The position numbers and the translations under genes were made by a program. A stretch of DNA of 64,000 bases. Origin: Chaunax sp. Z400 (Eukaryota; Chordata; Actinopteri; Lophiiformes; Chaunacidae). Positions 39,686-52,960 of the stretch are shown here, one piece after another. Position 1 is the stretch's first letter. Each line of letters opens with the position of its first letter. Location of the stretch: the NCBI GenBank assembly GCA_037577475.1, contig CM075203.1, positions 6,031,501-6,095,500 of the forward strand, given 5' to 3'. A model generated the notes under the pieces. The model was not told the DNA's origin, ran no database searches, and saw only the letters and a list, made by a program, of their open reading frames with translations.

Positions 39686-39790
39686 GAAGAGTCTAAACGC
39701 CAAAGACTTTCTGACACCAACATACTAATTATCACATATCATTTGATGTCATAAACATTCTTATTTACTTCAACCACTAGTCTCTCCTGA
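39686..39790 (+). repeat. Dispersed repeat end module, copy 1
   Basis: gaagagtctaaacgccaaag leads through ctttctga, cataaac and tcttatttacttcaacc to ctctcctga. It aligns over about 105 bases with 62537-62644 and more loosely with 49876-49950. It looks like the 3' end of a retroposon or non-autonomous element; upstream of it this copy shows little similarity to the others. Confidence 0.75.
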
Positions 39791-41845
39791 TTGAAATACA
39801 TTTTATCTATAGCGGCATCATCTGGTCCAAATTTTTATTCATCCAAAACTGGTTTATAACGACAATGACTTCAAAATTAATGACATTCCCATCTGCCTCA
39901 GTCATAATTTTTTGAACTATTTAGCGTGTTAGTGTTAATACTGTACACTAAAGACAATATACCACTCTCCCGAAGATGGTGATCATGCCAAAGATCAGCG
40001 AGATAACCTCGTCACTGTGAGTATGTTAGCAATGTGATGTTTTCTTTGTTGAACAGCCTCACAGAGCGACTAGCGTGGCTGTAAGCTGCTTTAACGCTGA
40101 CTCCAGCTCTCTCTAAATGGCTCCCTATCCCCAGCAGTCAAAAAGTCCTTAATGCGCACACAGCTACAGTATATGTGCATGTGTATACAGGAGCTGTTAG
40201 CGGTCTGTATAAAGTATAATGAGAAAAGAGGATTTAGAGATCCCTGTGCTTTTGAGTGGCAACCAGCCATGAGCACCAGCCAAAACAAACCCACATGCAG
40301 GTTGCACACTGAAAGTTCTTAAGTCAAGAATCTGTGATCACTTCTTCATCAACTCACTGTTTACATTTGTGCAACTCCAGCCCTAATTGAGCAAATGGTA
40401 CAATAGTTTTAACCTTTCACCATTTTTCACTGGATCCCTGGTGATGTTTCGCCTCATTGGAAATGCTGGATATGAGTGCTACTAAGTATGCTAAGGAAAA
40501 TCTCACATTAGGTTTCACCTATGGACTCAACTCTGCAAGTGATGATGATGATTATGGCAGATGCCAAGAAAAAGCTTTTTAATTTGTATGCAATAGACCT
40601 CAAATCGTGGCTGGTTTTGACTCTTGGGCTTTTGCAAGTTCAATTGATGATCGTGTCATAATTTTTACACACACACAGCTGAAATCAGCTCAAGAACAGA
40701 ATTTCACTGAAATGAACAAATGATTAAATCCCAGACTTTTTCTTATTGCATCATGGTGCACTCATTATCCTGACTGTTCACAGACATCTTGGTCTGAAAA
40801 GATAAAGCGTCCTTACTTTATTTTCCACTGACAGATTTCTCTGTTGACTCATTTACTGTAGGAGGTCATCCAAAACTTCATGTCCATGCATTTTAAACGA
40901 TGGCTGCATCTCTCAGAAGCTCAGTGTCAGGACATTGAGCCCTTGATAAAGCGAGACTAAAGGAGAAAAAATAACCCCTCTCTCATTATGTTTATTAACC
41001 AAACAAACCACAGGGCTTAAGTCAGCCTCGGTTTGCTCTCAAATACATGGTCAAAAAATCAAGTAACTCAGATTATTAATGATTCAACAACACTGCAGCC
41101 CCATAGATAATGGTCAGGCTTTGAAAGGCTTGTAAATATTTTGTTTGCTGAGGCAAAGATGGAACTGCCATCTGACTTCTTATTCACACTTTTTGTGGGA
41201 AAACAAACTCAAAAGGATGAAATTGGTTCTCTTAAATTCTGCCTCTTTTCCAGCTCTAGCCCAACTAAAGGAATGTGATTCTGTTTAATTAGAGACCATG
41301 AATGAGTTCATGGGAAGCCCACCGTTTTTAATTACTGGTCCCCATGGCTCCTTGGTTTGTTTCTAGCTGGTTGGGGGTCAATGCTCAAGGCCCAAGTCAT
41401 AGTGCCATGCTGCCAGAGGTTACCAGGGCCACCTGGTTCTCAGACAGGCTCTCTGCGTGTATGTATGCATGTGTGCGTGTGTTTGCCAAGTCCAATATAC
41501 TCTTTAAAGGCTCTTTTTCTTTAGAGGATCAAATGCTACAGGCCTGTTCAAATATATTTGTTAACCTAAATGGCCATGGACTCCACTATTTACTTATAAT
41601 GATGTTGAAGTGGGACAATAAAAACAAATTGACCATTTCACAACGTAAAGCGTAATCACATGCATATCTGTTTCAACCCCCTCTATGGCTGGAAATTTAA
41701 GTAGAGCGGATATTCAAAGTTAGACTAATCAGAAACCAGTAAAATTTAGCAAAATCTATAAGGTTAAAAATAATAAAATGTCCTGAAAAATATCGTGTGA
41801 CTCCTTGGCCATGAAATCTTACTCCTAGTATTTGGATCACATTGG
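39791..41845. other. Intergenic, no gene seen
   Basis: No gene recognised. A small gatgatgatgat run at about 40541-40551 is the only simple repeat noted. Confidence 0.5.
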
Positions 41846-41849
41846 TGAA

Positions 41850-42140
41850 TAGGGCGTTGCAGTGATGTGGCGGTTAACACTGTCACTCTGTCACAGCAAG
41901 AAGATCCGAGTTTGAATCCTGATTTTCTGGGGCCTTTCCGTGTGGACTTTGCATCTTCTGTGGGTGATCTGGCTTCCTCTTACGATCAGAAACATGAAAT
42001 ATTGGGGAACTGGTGACTCAAAAGTACCAATAGGTGTGCATGTACGCGTGAATGGTTGTTTTTTGACATATTGGCTCTGTGATGAACTTGCAACCTGGTT
42101 CAAGGTGTACCCCGCCTCTTGCCCAATATGTAACGGTGAC
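41850..42140 (+). mobile_element. tRNA-derived fish SINE, decayed
   Basis: The 5' part resembles a tRNA promoter: an A-box-like gtggcggttaacac (41867-41880) and a B-box-like gagtttgaatcct (41908-41920). It is followed by the body typical of a widespread teleost SINE: ggcctttccgtgtggactttgc, ctggcttcctctta, tgaatggttg, and near the end tgaacttgcaacctggttcaaggtgtaccccgcctcttgcccaat. It belongs with the Mermaid/V-SINE style of elements; the family name is my tentative reading. Numerous substitutions mean it is old and inactive. Confidence 0.8.
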
Positions 42141-42339
42141 ATCGAACAAAAGCATTTAAGTCTCAATGTTTGCTACTAAGGTTAAACTTTCATGGGGTTA
42201 ATCATTACAAGCAGCCTTTGTCACTTTACATATCATGTCATTACTTTATGAATAAATTTATATAAATCCTTACTATACAAAGTCATTACTAACATAAGCA
42301 TATTGATTGGAGCAGCTTTAATAAAAAAGAATATAATAA

Positions 42340-42840
42340 AAATAATAACTTTTATTTCTATAGCACCTTTAAAAACAGAGTTTACAAAGTGCTTTGACAG
42401 ACAAAGCAAAAGCAATGCAATACTATACGGAGTCAGAGGCACTAAAACAGTGGGAAAGAAATTAAGGGGCTAAAGGGGCCTATAAAGGTCCATAAAAACA
42501 ATAAAAAAAATAAAAAAGTGAAACAAAAAGGACAACAACACATAAAAGCAATAATAATAAAAGCGGTTTTAAGAAGTGATTTAAAAGAAGTCACTGATTC
42601 TGCAAGCCTTATCTCCTCAGGCACCTTTAGATTTAAGCCTCGACTTTGGAACAACCAAAAAGGGCCCCACACAAGGATCTAAGGCTGGCTCATTTCTGTT
42701 ACTGGGAGCCAGTGATCAGTAAAAAAAAATCAATCAAAATCAATTCTAAAAACATAGGAAGCCATGTGGTAGAGACACCAGGATTGGGGCGATGTGATGT
42801 TGTCTGTTAAAACCAGTAAGAAGGGTGTTCATGTATGGTC
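42340..42840. repeat. Dispersed fish repeat (tatagcacctttaaa / caaagtgctttg type)
   Basis: ttttatttctatagcacctttaaa and acaaagtgctttgacag open the block. It goes on through an A-rich middle to phrases about an element body (gggagccagtg, gattggggcgatgtgatgttg) that are common in a teleost repeat. The opening is related to 2655-2790. A CTAAAAATAAC motif lies just past its end, at 42854. Confidence 0.55.
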
Positions 42841-45800
42841 AGTAAAAACCTTACTAAAAATAACTTATGATCCGGTTAAATACCCTTTAAATTGAGGTGA
42901 TCTGTTCTTCATCCTTTCAGACACATGACGTGGTGCATTTGAGGCACAACTTAGTATGAGTGACACCCGTAGCGCGTAGGTTTGTGGGAACAGACGATAA
43001 GAGGTCAAAGGCTCTCTGTGTTCAAACATATTGACGACGCAGCTATTTGACCTGACAATCCACCCGTCAATCACCCTCTCACTGTGAACACGAACGATGT
43101 CAGAGGTCTTTAACAACACGGTGAAATATAATAGACCTTCTTCAAATAAAGTTCAGATACGCTCACAATAGAAGTTTGATTGATTGCGATGAAATTGTGT
43201 ACAAGCAGGTCAAATCAAACAAACCTCACACCAACCTTAACACGCTGCAGTTAAATTACTCCTGAATATGTTTACTTTCGTCCTACAGGAGGCCATGATC
43301 TGTTTATTGGTGAACAGAATTGGAGCTGAAGTGAGCCTGCAAAACAAAAACACTATCTACCCACAGGCAGGCAGGAGGTAGGAGAAAAACGAGCAAAGGA
43401 TAAAGGTGAAAAGCTGACTATATCCTATGTTTTTCTAGAATTTTCCTCCCTAGACACACAACTCTCTCTCCCTCACACAGACACACACACACACACACAT
43501 AGGACACGCTGTTCCAAAAGAACCATTGACCTGCTGCGTGAAAGCCTCCAATAACAAAACGAGACATCAATAAGCTGAAAAACGATACTTTGCAAACGGA
43601 AATCACCGCGGCACATGGAATAGCCCCAGAATGGCTGTTTGGAGCACAATTGCCATAATACTGTAGAGGAGGGGATGTGCTTCTGTATTGTGTCGGCCAA
43701 CAATGGTTGACTGTAAACTCACAGCCACACCACCCTATGGATTTAGCAGCTCCTCACAGGGCAAGCTATTGTCCCGGTCTGGAAAAGCTGTGCCTTGTGG
43801 CTGAGGGCCAATGTGTGTCAGGTAACAGCTGGTGAAGATCAGTTGAGATAACAGAGATGTGAGAAACAGAAAGGGAATGAAAGAGAGAGGAAGTGTTTCT
43901 TTCTTTCTTTCTTCCTTTTTTAAATTGATTTCATTGCTCTTCAGCTTTGGAGACGCAGGGTTTAATCTGTACCACTACTTCACAAAGGGGCTGCAACAGT
44001 GGTATGATACCTCGATACACTGCGCCTTTAATGAAGCATTCAAGAACTCTGACAACAATCCCATAATACCTCGAAAAAACACCGTACCATGGGCTCAGCA
44101 CACAACCACAAGAAAACTCTCTTTTCCTCCACTTAAGTTCCTTCAAAATTAATGAGGAAACCTCACTTCATACAAAGAGTTTCGCTTTAAATGCCAACTT
44201 CAATATTAAATTCACGCCACTATTTCTAAATGAAAGCTTGATAAATCTGTTTTTATACTAGTAATGTATCAAATGACTATGCTGTATTTGGAAGGAATCT
44301 GAAGTCAGCGCAGTGCTTAGAGCCAAAACTTTATTCCGGGTATGCAGGAATTTTTCCAGCTAATATTTAACTACTTCTGGCCAGTGCCAAAAAGATAACA
44401 GATATTTCCCACATTTTGGTATTTTAAAAAGAAGTTCATAACCTGTGGTTTATGCACATTGGAGGGTATTAAAGGCTAATATGTAGTGAGCAAAGATGGA
44501 TGAACATGTATTACAAATTCCAATTGTGTTGTCTTCCTCAAAAACTTCAAAAATAACGTCTGTACCCGTGACAGCCGGCTCTCAATCCAGAAAGAAGAGG
44601 ATGCAGGTCGGATAATGACGCTGTCTGCATCTGTGCAATGATGAGCGGACCATTCTTGGATCTGCCCATTGAGATCATTCCCTATCATTTAGCTCTGAGT
44701 GATCCAAGAGGGTACGTCCAGCAGGATTCCCCCGAGGATATTAGGTCATAAGAGATGGTGTGGAGCAAATGAAGTAAGCATGGTGATCCAACTCTTTCGC
44801 CTCTGCATTTGACCTGTTATTCCTTTCAACTGGAACTCCATTTTTACTGCGAAAGATGACTTCATTGATATACCTCCAGGTTGTCTTTCAACGCCTACGC
44901 CACCACAGACGCACCCCGCCAGAAGTCTCATGCTCAAACAAAACTCCCACATGTATGTCCATTTTAAGACACTCTAAGGTCTGGCGAGCAGTCTCCCATC
45001 AGCCTCAGTCCTGTCCAGCAGCCAAACAACAAGCTCAGCAAAGATGGACAGCTAAGGAAAAGGAAGAAAAAGTGAGGTTTATAAGCTCTTTGTATTTTTA
45101 TTACTCAGTATACAGCGGAGAGCATCGGGGAAGATGATTTTAAAGAGAGGAAAATAAGGAAAAAGCTCATGAGCCAAGGTCCAACATTTTACATCACTCG
45201 AAAACAGTTTGCACCTTAACAAGTCGGTTCTCCGGCCCACCCCAAAGTGAGGAGGAAGGGTGAAAAGAGCTTGTGTGTTCATGCCAAACATTACGTCTTG
45301 CCTTAGTCACCAACCCCCGAGCCCTCAGTCTTGGCCTCACTTGGCCAAATCCCCCAAAGGGCAGCCACTTAAACCGATAATTTTTGTTTTCGATGCAACC
45401 ACATACCCCAAAAAAAAAGGATTTTCAAATTGCACAAGGATGTCATATTTCAAACAAAAAATGCTGAAAGAACACAGACACACAATAATTTCCTGTTTCA
45501 TCATTTATTTATGTGCTCTTTTCCCCAAGTCAGCATGAGAAGTATTATTTCACTATCATTGGGCTGTGATGTTTTTGCCAGTTTCCTCAATATGAATTAC
45601 AATCTGGAGACGAGTAAAGCTGCACTACAATGGAGCTGAAAACATGTTTTCATCTTTAATTCGACCTGGCAGTGAGGACTGGTGGTTTGTGCTGTCTCAT
45701 TGAAAGGAAAATGTTATACACAGATGTCCCCCATTTAAGAACGAGGGTCACTTAACATTTGGCATATGGGCACAATGAAATTACCCTACAAATACATAAC

Positions 45801-48800
45801 TGTATTTATTCTCATTTTCATTTTTAAGTGCACCTTTTTTCCAACTTGTATTTCATTTTATTGCACTTATTGAAAACTCTATTAGGAAATATTTCACCAT
45901 TATGGTCCAGATAAAGTCAGAACTCTGGTGGGAAAATCATCATATAACAGCGTTTCAACATGAGCTGCTTAAGTGGAGCCACTACATATGTGACGACTTC
46001 CCCACTGATTCATATTATAGGGAATATTTTGATTTGACTTTTATATGTGCTTCCTACGACTGAACATATTCAGATGTGCTGAAAAATGGCAACGGAATGA
46101 CAGTCGTTTAAAACTTAACCCTCAGTGGGATTGACAGTAATCCATTTATGCTGCGATGACTAATATAATTGTATATATAAACTTTATAGAATGCACACAT
46201 TGATGTAAATATAATGCAGATACACTGTGTGATGCAAATCTTTCTGTTAAATAGACTGGGGTTGAGAGAGCATTGCAGGCTTTCATCACATATGTTTCGC
46301 AGAGTCCCTCATTGGCTTTGTAGAAGTAACAAAGTAAAATTACACTTGACATAGATAGGGGCCACTTTGGAGTGCCTTCAAAACATGCTATATCCAACAA
46401 ATATGTTTGGCTGCAGTATGTGATTGAGTTTGTGGTATGGTAACAATTGCTCCGAGAAGAGCCTTACAATATGCTTAATGTCATGTGAGGCAAGCTGCAC
46501 CGAGATAACAAAACGTCCTAAATGACTCTAACCCTGGCATGTAACGCTTTGTTTTTTTGGAGCAAATGACAAACCAAAGTAATGTGATAATAGCAGGGCA
46601 CATGTGCACTTAGAGAACTGTAGCTTCAAGCGAGGATAACTGTTTAGAGGCAAGCGCGACTGCTTCAAGTAAAACATATCTAGAGTTTCTTTAAAGGGTG
46701 GTGGTTTCTTTAAAGTGCATGAAAGAGTATACTTCAGCTCCTTTTTATGCACAGGCACAAAGAAAAGCCATCACTTCAACAAAATATGTCATGAAACGGA
46801 TGGTCCCACCCATGCTTTACCTGAATCCTGTTGAAAGAGAGCGTGCAGACCAGGATATCGTTACTATTAAAGAGGAAACAAGGCTTAACCAATGCCAGCA
46901 ACCTGCTATTAAAGAAGTGAATACCTTATTGTGTTGGTAGTCTAAGGCTGAATCTCAAAATAATAGGGTTTTACATAGTTCTCACTCCCCGGGGCATTGA
47001 GAAGTAGCCACACTTGCAAAGATTTTCAGTTTGCACGGTTCCTCACAGAACCCACTAAAAAAAGATATAAAAAAGAGTGTTGGCACTTTCTTACTCCTCT
47101 ATATTCTGCAGAGGCAGACAAAGAGGGCTGCAGCAGAATTAATAGGCTTTGACACTTTCAACTTCTCTTCCAGAATCCAGTTTGATTGGTGGGGAGGTTT
47201 TGTGTGGGCGATGATAAGAATGCCGGAATTCAGGCTGACATTAAAAGTCCCCAGACAACTCATTTCATTAGTAATGTCTGGTGAGATACTGTAGGTCTTA
47301 ACCTGAGCGCTCTTCTCTTAAAGTTCTCATCTTTTTCTCTCTGGGGCAGAGGAAAACGAATTCCAGTGCATTTATCACCTAAAGGTAAATGCCAAGAAAA
47401 GAAATTGGGGAACGCTTGATGAATCGAGCGCTTTTCCGTTAGCTATGCAAGTTGGTTATTTCTGTCTGAACTATGAATATGATCATGTCCCCATACAGGC
47501 TGTGTTGTGACTTACTGTATTTCATCACAGTGAAATGAATGAGGCTGATCAGTATTAATGTATGAGAAAGTTGTTTTTACCCCCCTACAGTGACAACTAA
47601 CAGGTGCAAGGAAAAACAAATGTCGTAAATCTGTTAAGAAATTGTTTCAACCATTTCTACTTGTGGGAAATAGTTTGACAGTTTGATGCGTAACAACTTA
47701 GATGTATGGAGTATTTTTTTGGCTGGTTCCTTATTACGCACAAGATATTAAAGTTTGACTATTTTAAGGGCTAGCTAAAGTAACTGTGCAGCTGTTATCA
47801 ATGAATGATAATGACACTTTTGAATTCCATGATTGTTTTTTAATATAATTTTTCAAAACTTTGTCACATATTAAAACGTTATTATAGAAAATCTGAACTG
47901 CATTGGTATTTTTCCTATTGAAAATGTATTTACAACTGATACATGAGTTTCACTGGCCTTGGGAGAACCTAAAACAATCTTTTTTTTCATTTCATTTAAT
48001 CTCATGTAGACGACAAAGAGAGGAATGTGAGATATTTTAAAGAAAACAATTTAAATGTTAAAAAAATCTTTCATCTTTTGATGGATTGAAGTTAAAAAAA
48101 ATCAACAATTTAAAAACAGAATCCTTTTAATGTCAGATCAAACATCTTCTTAAGTGATGACATCATTATTTCCAAACTTTTGACAAGGCCCTGCATATAA
48201 TGGGTGTTGATGGAAACATGCACTGATTCATATTTTATTTTGCCGACATTCTTTTAAAAAAACGTCTCAAAAAGTGAAGGATTTTAATGGGAACGCAACA
48301 TTTGTCTGCTTGGGTAGACTTCTTACCCTTCCCTCTCCTCTCTGCCAGTCAGCCATTTGTAAACACTCCTGCTCAGCCGACGAACGCAGCCCAAGACAAA
48401 TCACACCACATATAAACAGGAAAGTCGGTGAATAGACCTCACCTCCCTCCCTTTACATGCCAACCACCAAGCTGTTTGTCAGTCAAGGACTGCCGTCCCA
48501 TAAAGAGCCATTCGTTGTTTATAGTCTTATATTCCTGTGTTTGATCTTCACACATACTGGCTGTTAGTTTTTTTTTCTCTCACTGCATTTTTGAGGCGAG
48601 AAACTTATGAGAATGACTGTGGGAGAGTGTAATTGTTCTTGACAGAGGAATATCTGTCCCAGCTCTGTGGATTCACAGTTAGAGGAAAGTTCCCAGTGTT
48701 AGATGGAAGGATTTGCATTGGAGTTTGTAGTTTCCACTGAAAGATGCTGACTTCGAGGGTACGCAAGCAGCACAGTTTGGTTCATCCTTTAATTCCAGGC

Positions 48801-49480
48801 ATCATTTTCACTGCCTCTGTGGCCAAATAAAGATTCATACGTGTGATCAGAATTTCCATGCTTCTACTCAAGACCCAACAAACAAGGACTGACGCTTCAA
48901 TACATTATTTTAAATGCAAAACAGCATTGCCGAATTTCCACGATTTTCCAAAAGGACTGTGTGGCTTCCCTCATATAAAAGGCGGATCCCCTCACTGGTG
49001 CACATAAATCTGACATAATGTTCACCATGAAGGGTGTGTGCAGAGAAATCACCATCATATCCACTAAATACAATCGTTTAATGGCCGTTTTGCTTATTTT
49101 CAATTTTCGTATTCATATTTCTGTGGTGGCAAGGAAATGGATTATTATTACTCAGGCCAAATATTTAAGGTTCCCATTATTTGAGCAAGCACATAAACAA
49201 ATGAGTCATCAGGACTTTATTGAGCGTACAATAATACAGAGGTTGTTTCCCACAGTGGGGCCAGGCCTGGCAATGGGGCTTGGATCTGCTGCTGGGAGGG
49301 AGCCAGCTCCGGGTTCAGACCACCACAGCACTGAGACACACAGAGAGTCATTCATGTGCAGCAATACATCTGTGGTCACTCAAGACAGGCATGCCACCAC
49401 CACATGGGCACAGGGTGTTAGTACCATCTGGAATAGTACATTAGGACAGCACAATTATTATTAAGTTTGGCGAAATTTCA
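42841..49480. other. Intergenic, no gene seen
   Basis: The longest open frames here are under 100 codons and show no domain. A CA repeat is listed separately. Segments of more even base composition, for example 48330-48540, stand out slightly from the AT-rich background and might be conserved non-coding DNA. That cannot be judged without other species. Confidence 0.5.
43474..43499 (+). repeat. (CA)n microsatellite
   Basis: cacacagacacac followed by further perfect CA units. Confidence 0.9.
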
Positions 49481-49489
49481 GTCAGGAAG

Positions 49490-49950
49490 ACTATCTCTTT
49501 GTGCATTACCTCTATATCACAAGCACTTTCTCTCTATTCTGGGCATTAATACCTCATTCTCCTCTTATCCAATCACAACCTGTCACGTTCTCCTGCTAGC
49601 CAGTCATTTGCAAGCTGTCAAACTCTTTCTCTGCTGTCATTCAGCTGTCATTTTTAGTACTGCAAGATCCGCAACCCACCTCCACCCCTTCACCACCTCA
49701 ACCCGGGACACCTGGTTACCTCCAACCAAATCCTCCCATCAGGAGTTCCTTTCATAAAGTCATCCAAACATCGAGCTCCACTCCTCACCACCACCAGTGT
49801 CCAGGCTCTGGCAGGAAGTCTCCTTCATACCAGAAGCACCTAATGGCTTTGCCCTGGGTGATCTACTTCCTACCGGGGTCTAAGCGCCAAAGACTATACT
49901 TCTGTTCACAATAAATGTAACATTACTTTGACTGTCTCATTCTATTGTTC
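49490..49950 (+). repeat. Dispersed repeat, copy 2 (body plus end module)
   Basis: The body contains caccaccagtgtccaggctc (49790-49809), which parallels caccaccagtgtctggactc at 62457-62476. The end module begins ggtctaagcgccaaagacta at 49877, followed by cacaataaatgtaac. A canonical AATAAA is present. Non-coding. Confidence 0.6.
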
Positions 49951-49974
49951 ATCATAGTAGTTTTACCCTAAAAT

Positions 49975-50480
49975 GGTAAACTTTTGTTGAGTTTTGGCAT
50001 TAACGCAAAAACTGCTGAACTGATTTCCACGAAATTGGTTGGGTGTGGTTGGGCATGAGTCAGGCAAGCTAAACAGGCAAGACAACTAAGGGCATGGACT
50101 GCCATAACCTTTTGAACGGGCATTCAAGGTCCTCAGACGATGAAACCTACTGATTTTTGTGTTTCCTTTTTTCATTCAGCAGCGCCAGCCAGTCAAAATC
50201 TAGTAAAATATTCCAACAAGATGGGTTGGCACGAAATGTGGTACAAACATTAATGGTTACCCAGGAGATTTATTCTGTTGACCTTGATGATTCCCTCACA
50301 CTCCATCTAGAACCACCATGAGGTTGACGTTTGTGGTTTTTGAGTGAAATGTTAACAAGTTTTGGATGGATTGCCATGAAGTTTGGTTTAGGCATTCATC
50401 TCAACTTTCATCTTGTACCTTTATTAGTTTAGAAATCTCATTTAATGACTAAATCCTTGCAAAAGTAATGACATTGCCCA
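49975..50480 (+). repeat. Dispersed fish repeat (tggattgccatgaaatttgg type), plus copy
   Basis: The first part has cgcaaaaactgctgaactgatttccacgaaattgg (about 50005-50039). The second has ccaccatgaggttgacgtttgtgg (about 50312-50335), gagtgaaatg and ggattgccatgaagtttgg. The second part matches the minus-strand copy at 32525-32730. Confidence 0.65.
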
Positions 50481-51534
50481 CTAATTGGTCATTTTAGATT
50501 ATGGGAAACATGTCCCCACTTGTGCTGTAAGTAATTGCCACTGTTTAAAACTAATTGCATCATTCTGTTTGAGCTATTCGTTGACAGACCAAAAAGTCAT
50601 GACCAGCACACTTGGTTTGGTCATCATTGCAGCTCCGGGGGAGTCGTACAGAGGCGAGTGATGTCACCGTATGGGACCTGGACACGTTCCTGAATCGGAC
50701 CAAAACCTCCACCAAAGACAAATGACTTACAACTGCACTCTCAATGCACGCAAATGTCCCTGTCTCAATTTACACACAGCATAAACCTGACATTTTACCC
50801 TTATGGTAACACACATCTGTTTTCAAGAATTTAGTGGTTAAAATCTGGTCTCTCAATAAACAAAATTAGAGAAAAAAGTAATTTTCATGTGGTTCCATTT
50901 GTTTTCTTTAAGCAAATAAAAAAACAAAACACATGCACTGTATGTTGATGTTCTGCCATTGAGACAACATCATTTCTAAATCAAACCGCTTTGAATGTGA
51001 CATTTCTTTCTCTGTAAAAAGTTAAATATCTGCAAGTTAAGACCTACTTAAATAAACCCTGGTAAAGATAACAAGTAAAATATCAGATGTGTGTCACCTA
51101 AATGGAGGGGAAAAAGAGATTTGAGTCAACAGTGCAGCCATAGTGGAGCCATTGTATCCTGTGTCATCAAGATTAACAGCTACTCTGTAGTGTAGATGTA
51201 GCCTCTGGGACTGGGGGAACTGTGCTGTGAAGTTATTGTAGTATCTCAATTCATTTCATATCGTGGGAGACTTTCCAGAGTACAGGGTCTGCAGTGAGAC
51301 CCCGGTGATCACTTCTTCATTCTTATGTTCTGACATGCTGCACTCGCATCAAGGAAAATCTGTAATCTGAGTTAAAAATATCATCTGCAGAAAATACAGA
51401 GCACTTGTCATCTGGTATAGATTCTATATCAAAAGTGTGAATGGGACATGTCAAGTGATACCACTGTCAACCGGCAATGAAGCAGTGTGGCAACAGTGTG
51501 ATAGGATGTACTTACAGTAGTTTCTTGTTAAGAA
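50481..51534. other. Intergenic, no gene seen
   Basis: No recognisable gene or repeat. Confidence 0.5.
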
Positions 51535-51569
51535 TGTGTGTGTGTGTGGGTGTGTGTGTATGTGTGTGT
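51535..51569 (+). repeat. (TG)n microsatellite, interrupted
   Basis: TG units with single interruptions (tgggtg, tgtatg). Confidence 0.95.
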
Positions 51570-52009
51570 CAGTGGTGGTGATGGTTGAGGAAAAATTCTC
51601 GTGTTCTGATTTGATCTGAGACATTTCCTTTTGCCGTGTTGCTATTTACAGAACTCCTGTAATGACTCAGAGTGCAAACACCAGAAAACATGCTGATACC
51701 CATCTGATACCCAGAGCCTGGTGCAAAGCCAAGTCTAAGCGTTTCAGTGGGTGCGCAGACATGCAGCGAGACCTCCAAATAGGAAAACTGTACGATTGTC
51801 TGGATTACAAGGCAAAAAGACAGAAGAACACAATGAGCTTTTGTTTGCTTGTTTTTCCACACTTTTTTTTTACATACATTATTAATTATATGTATTCGTT
51901 AGGCCATGAGGACATCTTTGAGGGACATATAGCATAATTAAAGATAAGTATGTCTACAATCTTATTTTTATAAAACATTTTGGAAAACACTGTATGTAAA
52001 TAGATATGT

Positions 52010-52470
52010 CTGTCTCTAAACTGTCTATTCGTCAATGCCGACATACTTCTGTGCGTCCTTTACGTCGACATCGGTACAACCGCAGGAGGGCAGTGATGTC
52101 TGGTGAGGTATCAAAAGTTTCAACGACAACAAAAATGGTGACAGTCGTAGGACGTTGTGATAATGTATCTAGTAAATTCAAAGAGGCAAAAGCGGAGGTA
52201 ACGATGTACTCGGTGGTGGTCTGTGAGGTCATTAGGTACATCCAGACTTGAGGACGGAGAGTTCTTCCACTGTTTCCCTTCATTTTTTCTTCTTCATTGT
52301 GTCTACAGATGAATACATCTTGAATTGTAGCTGCACTGCCCTCAACCATTTCCGGTGGTATTGTTCCATTTTGTCCGTTTCGTCCATTGTACCCAAATGT
52401 AAAATGTACCCAAATATGTTCGAAATGAACGCAGAAGAAGTTCGGAAGGCTCCGTCGTCAACGTAGAGCA
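52010..52470. other. CpG-rich block of unknown nature
   Basis: CpG is frequent over about 460 bases (roughly 25 by eye), for example gtgcgtcctttacgtcgac, gtcgtaggacgttg, gtccgtttcgtcc and ggctccgtcgtcaacg. The flanking kilobases are CpG-poor. Short open frames occur on both strands (up to 105 codons, minus, 52032-52349) with no recognisable domain. It may be a young transposon copy whose CpGs have not yet decayed, or an unmethylated regulatory island. Confidence 0.45.
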
Positions 52471-52544
52471 TAAATGGGCCTTTACTCGCTGTCTTAGTGG
52501 GCGCTAGATAAGAGGATCAACATCACATTTTATCTATATGACAA

Positions 52545-52960
52545 ATATTGTAGCGAGTTAGCTTAGCTTAGCATAAAGATTGGTGAAATTGAGAAACAGG
52601 AGCCTGGCTCTGAACAAAAGCTATTAAAATTCAGCTTTAAACTCTTTATTTGATATGCCATATATCGTATTTGTTTAATCTATGAAATCACAAATTGTAA
52701 ATGGGAAATTTGGTAGTTTCATTGGGGGACTGTTTCTTGGAGAGGAGCAACAACTTTCCAGATCAGATGATTTTAACAGGTTTTACTTTTAGACAGAGCC
52801 AGGCAAGCTGTTTCCACTGTTTCCTGTCATTATGCTAAGCTCAGCTAACTGGTTGTTCTCAAATATTTATCTTACAGACATGAAAGTTGTAACAATTCTC
52901 TCATCTAACCCTCAATAAGTTGAATAAGAATATTTCCTAAAACTATTCCTCATTTAACCA
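52545..52960. repeat. Fish fold-back repeat, best-preserved copy
   Basis: The left arm gttagcttagcttagcataa (52558-52577) is the reverse complement, bar one base, of attatgctaagctcagctaac (about 52830-52850). Inside the arms, ggagcctggctctg near 52600 pairs with cagagccaggcaagc near 52795. After the right arm come acagacatgaaagttg, ctcatctaaccctcaataag and aaaactattcc, the usual end of this repeat in fish. Same family as 2195-2650. Confidence 0.75.

Noticed and set aside
41850..41930. Possible functional tRNA gene
   Set aside because: A- and B-box-like motifs are present but no cloverleaf forms, and the downstream body is that of a fish SINE.
49018..49464. Plus-strand open frame of 148 codons
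   Set aside because: No recognisable domain, no splice context or codon signal that stands out, and mixed composition; within chance expectation for 64 kb.
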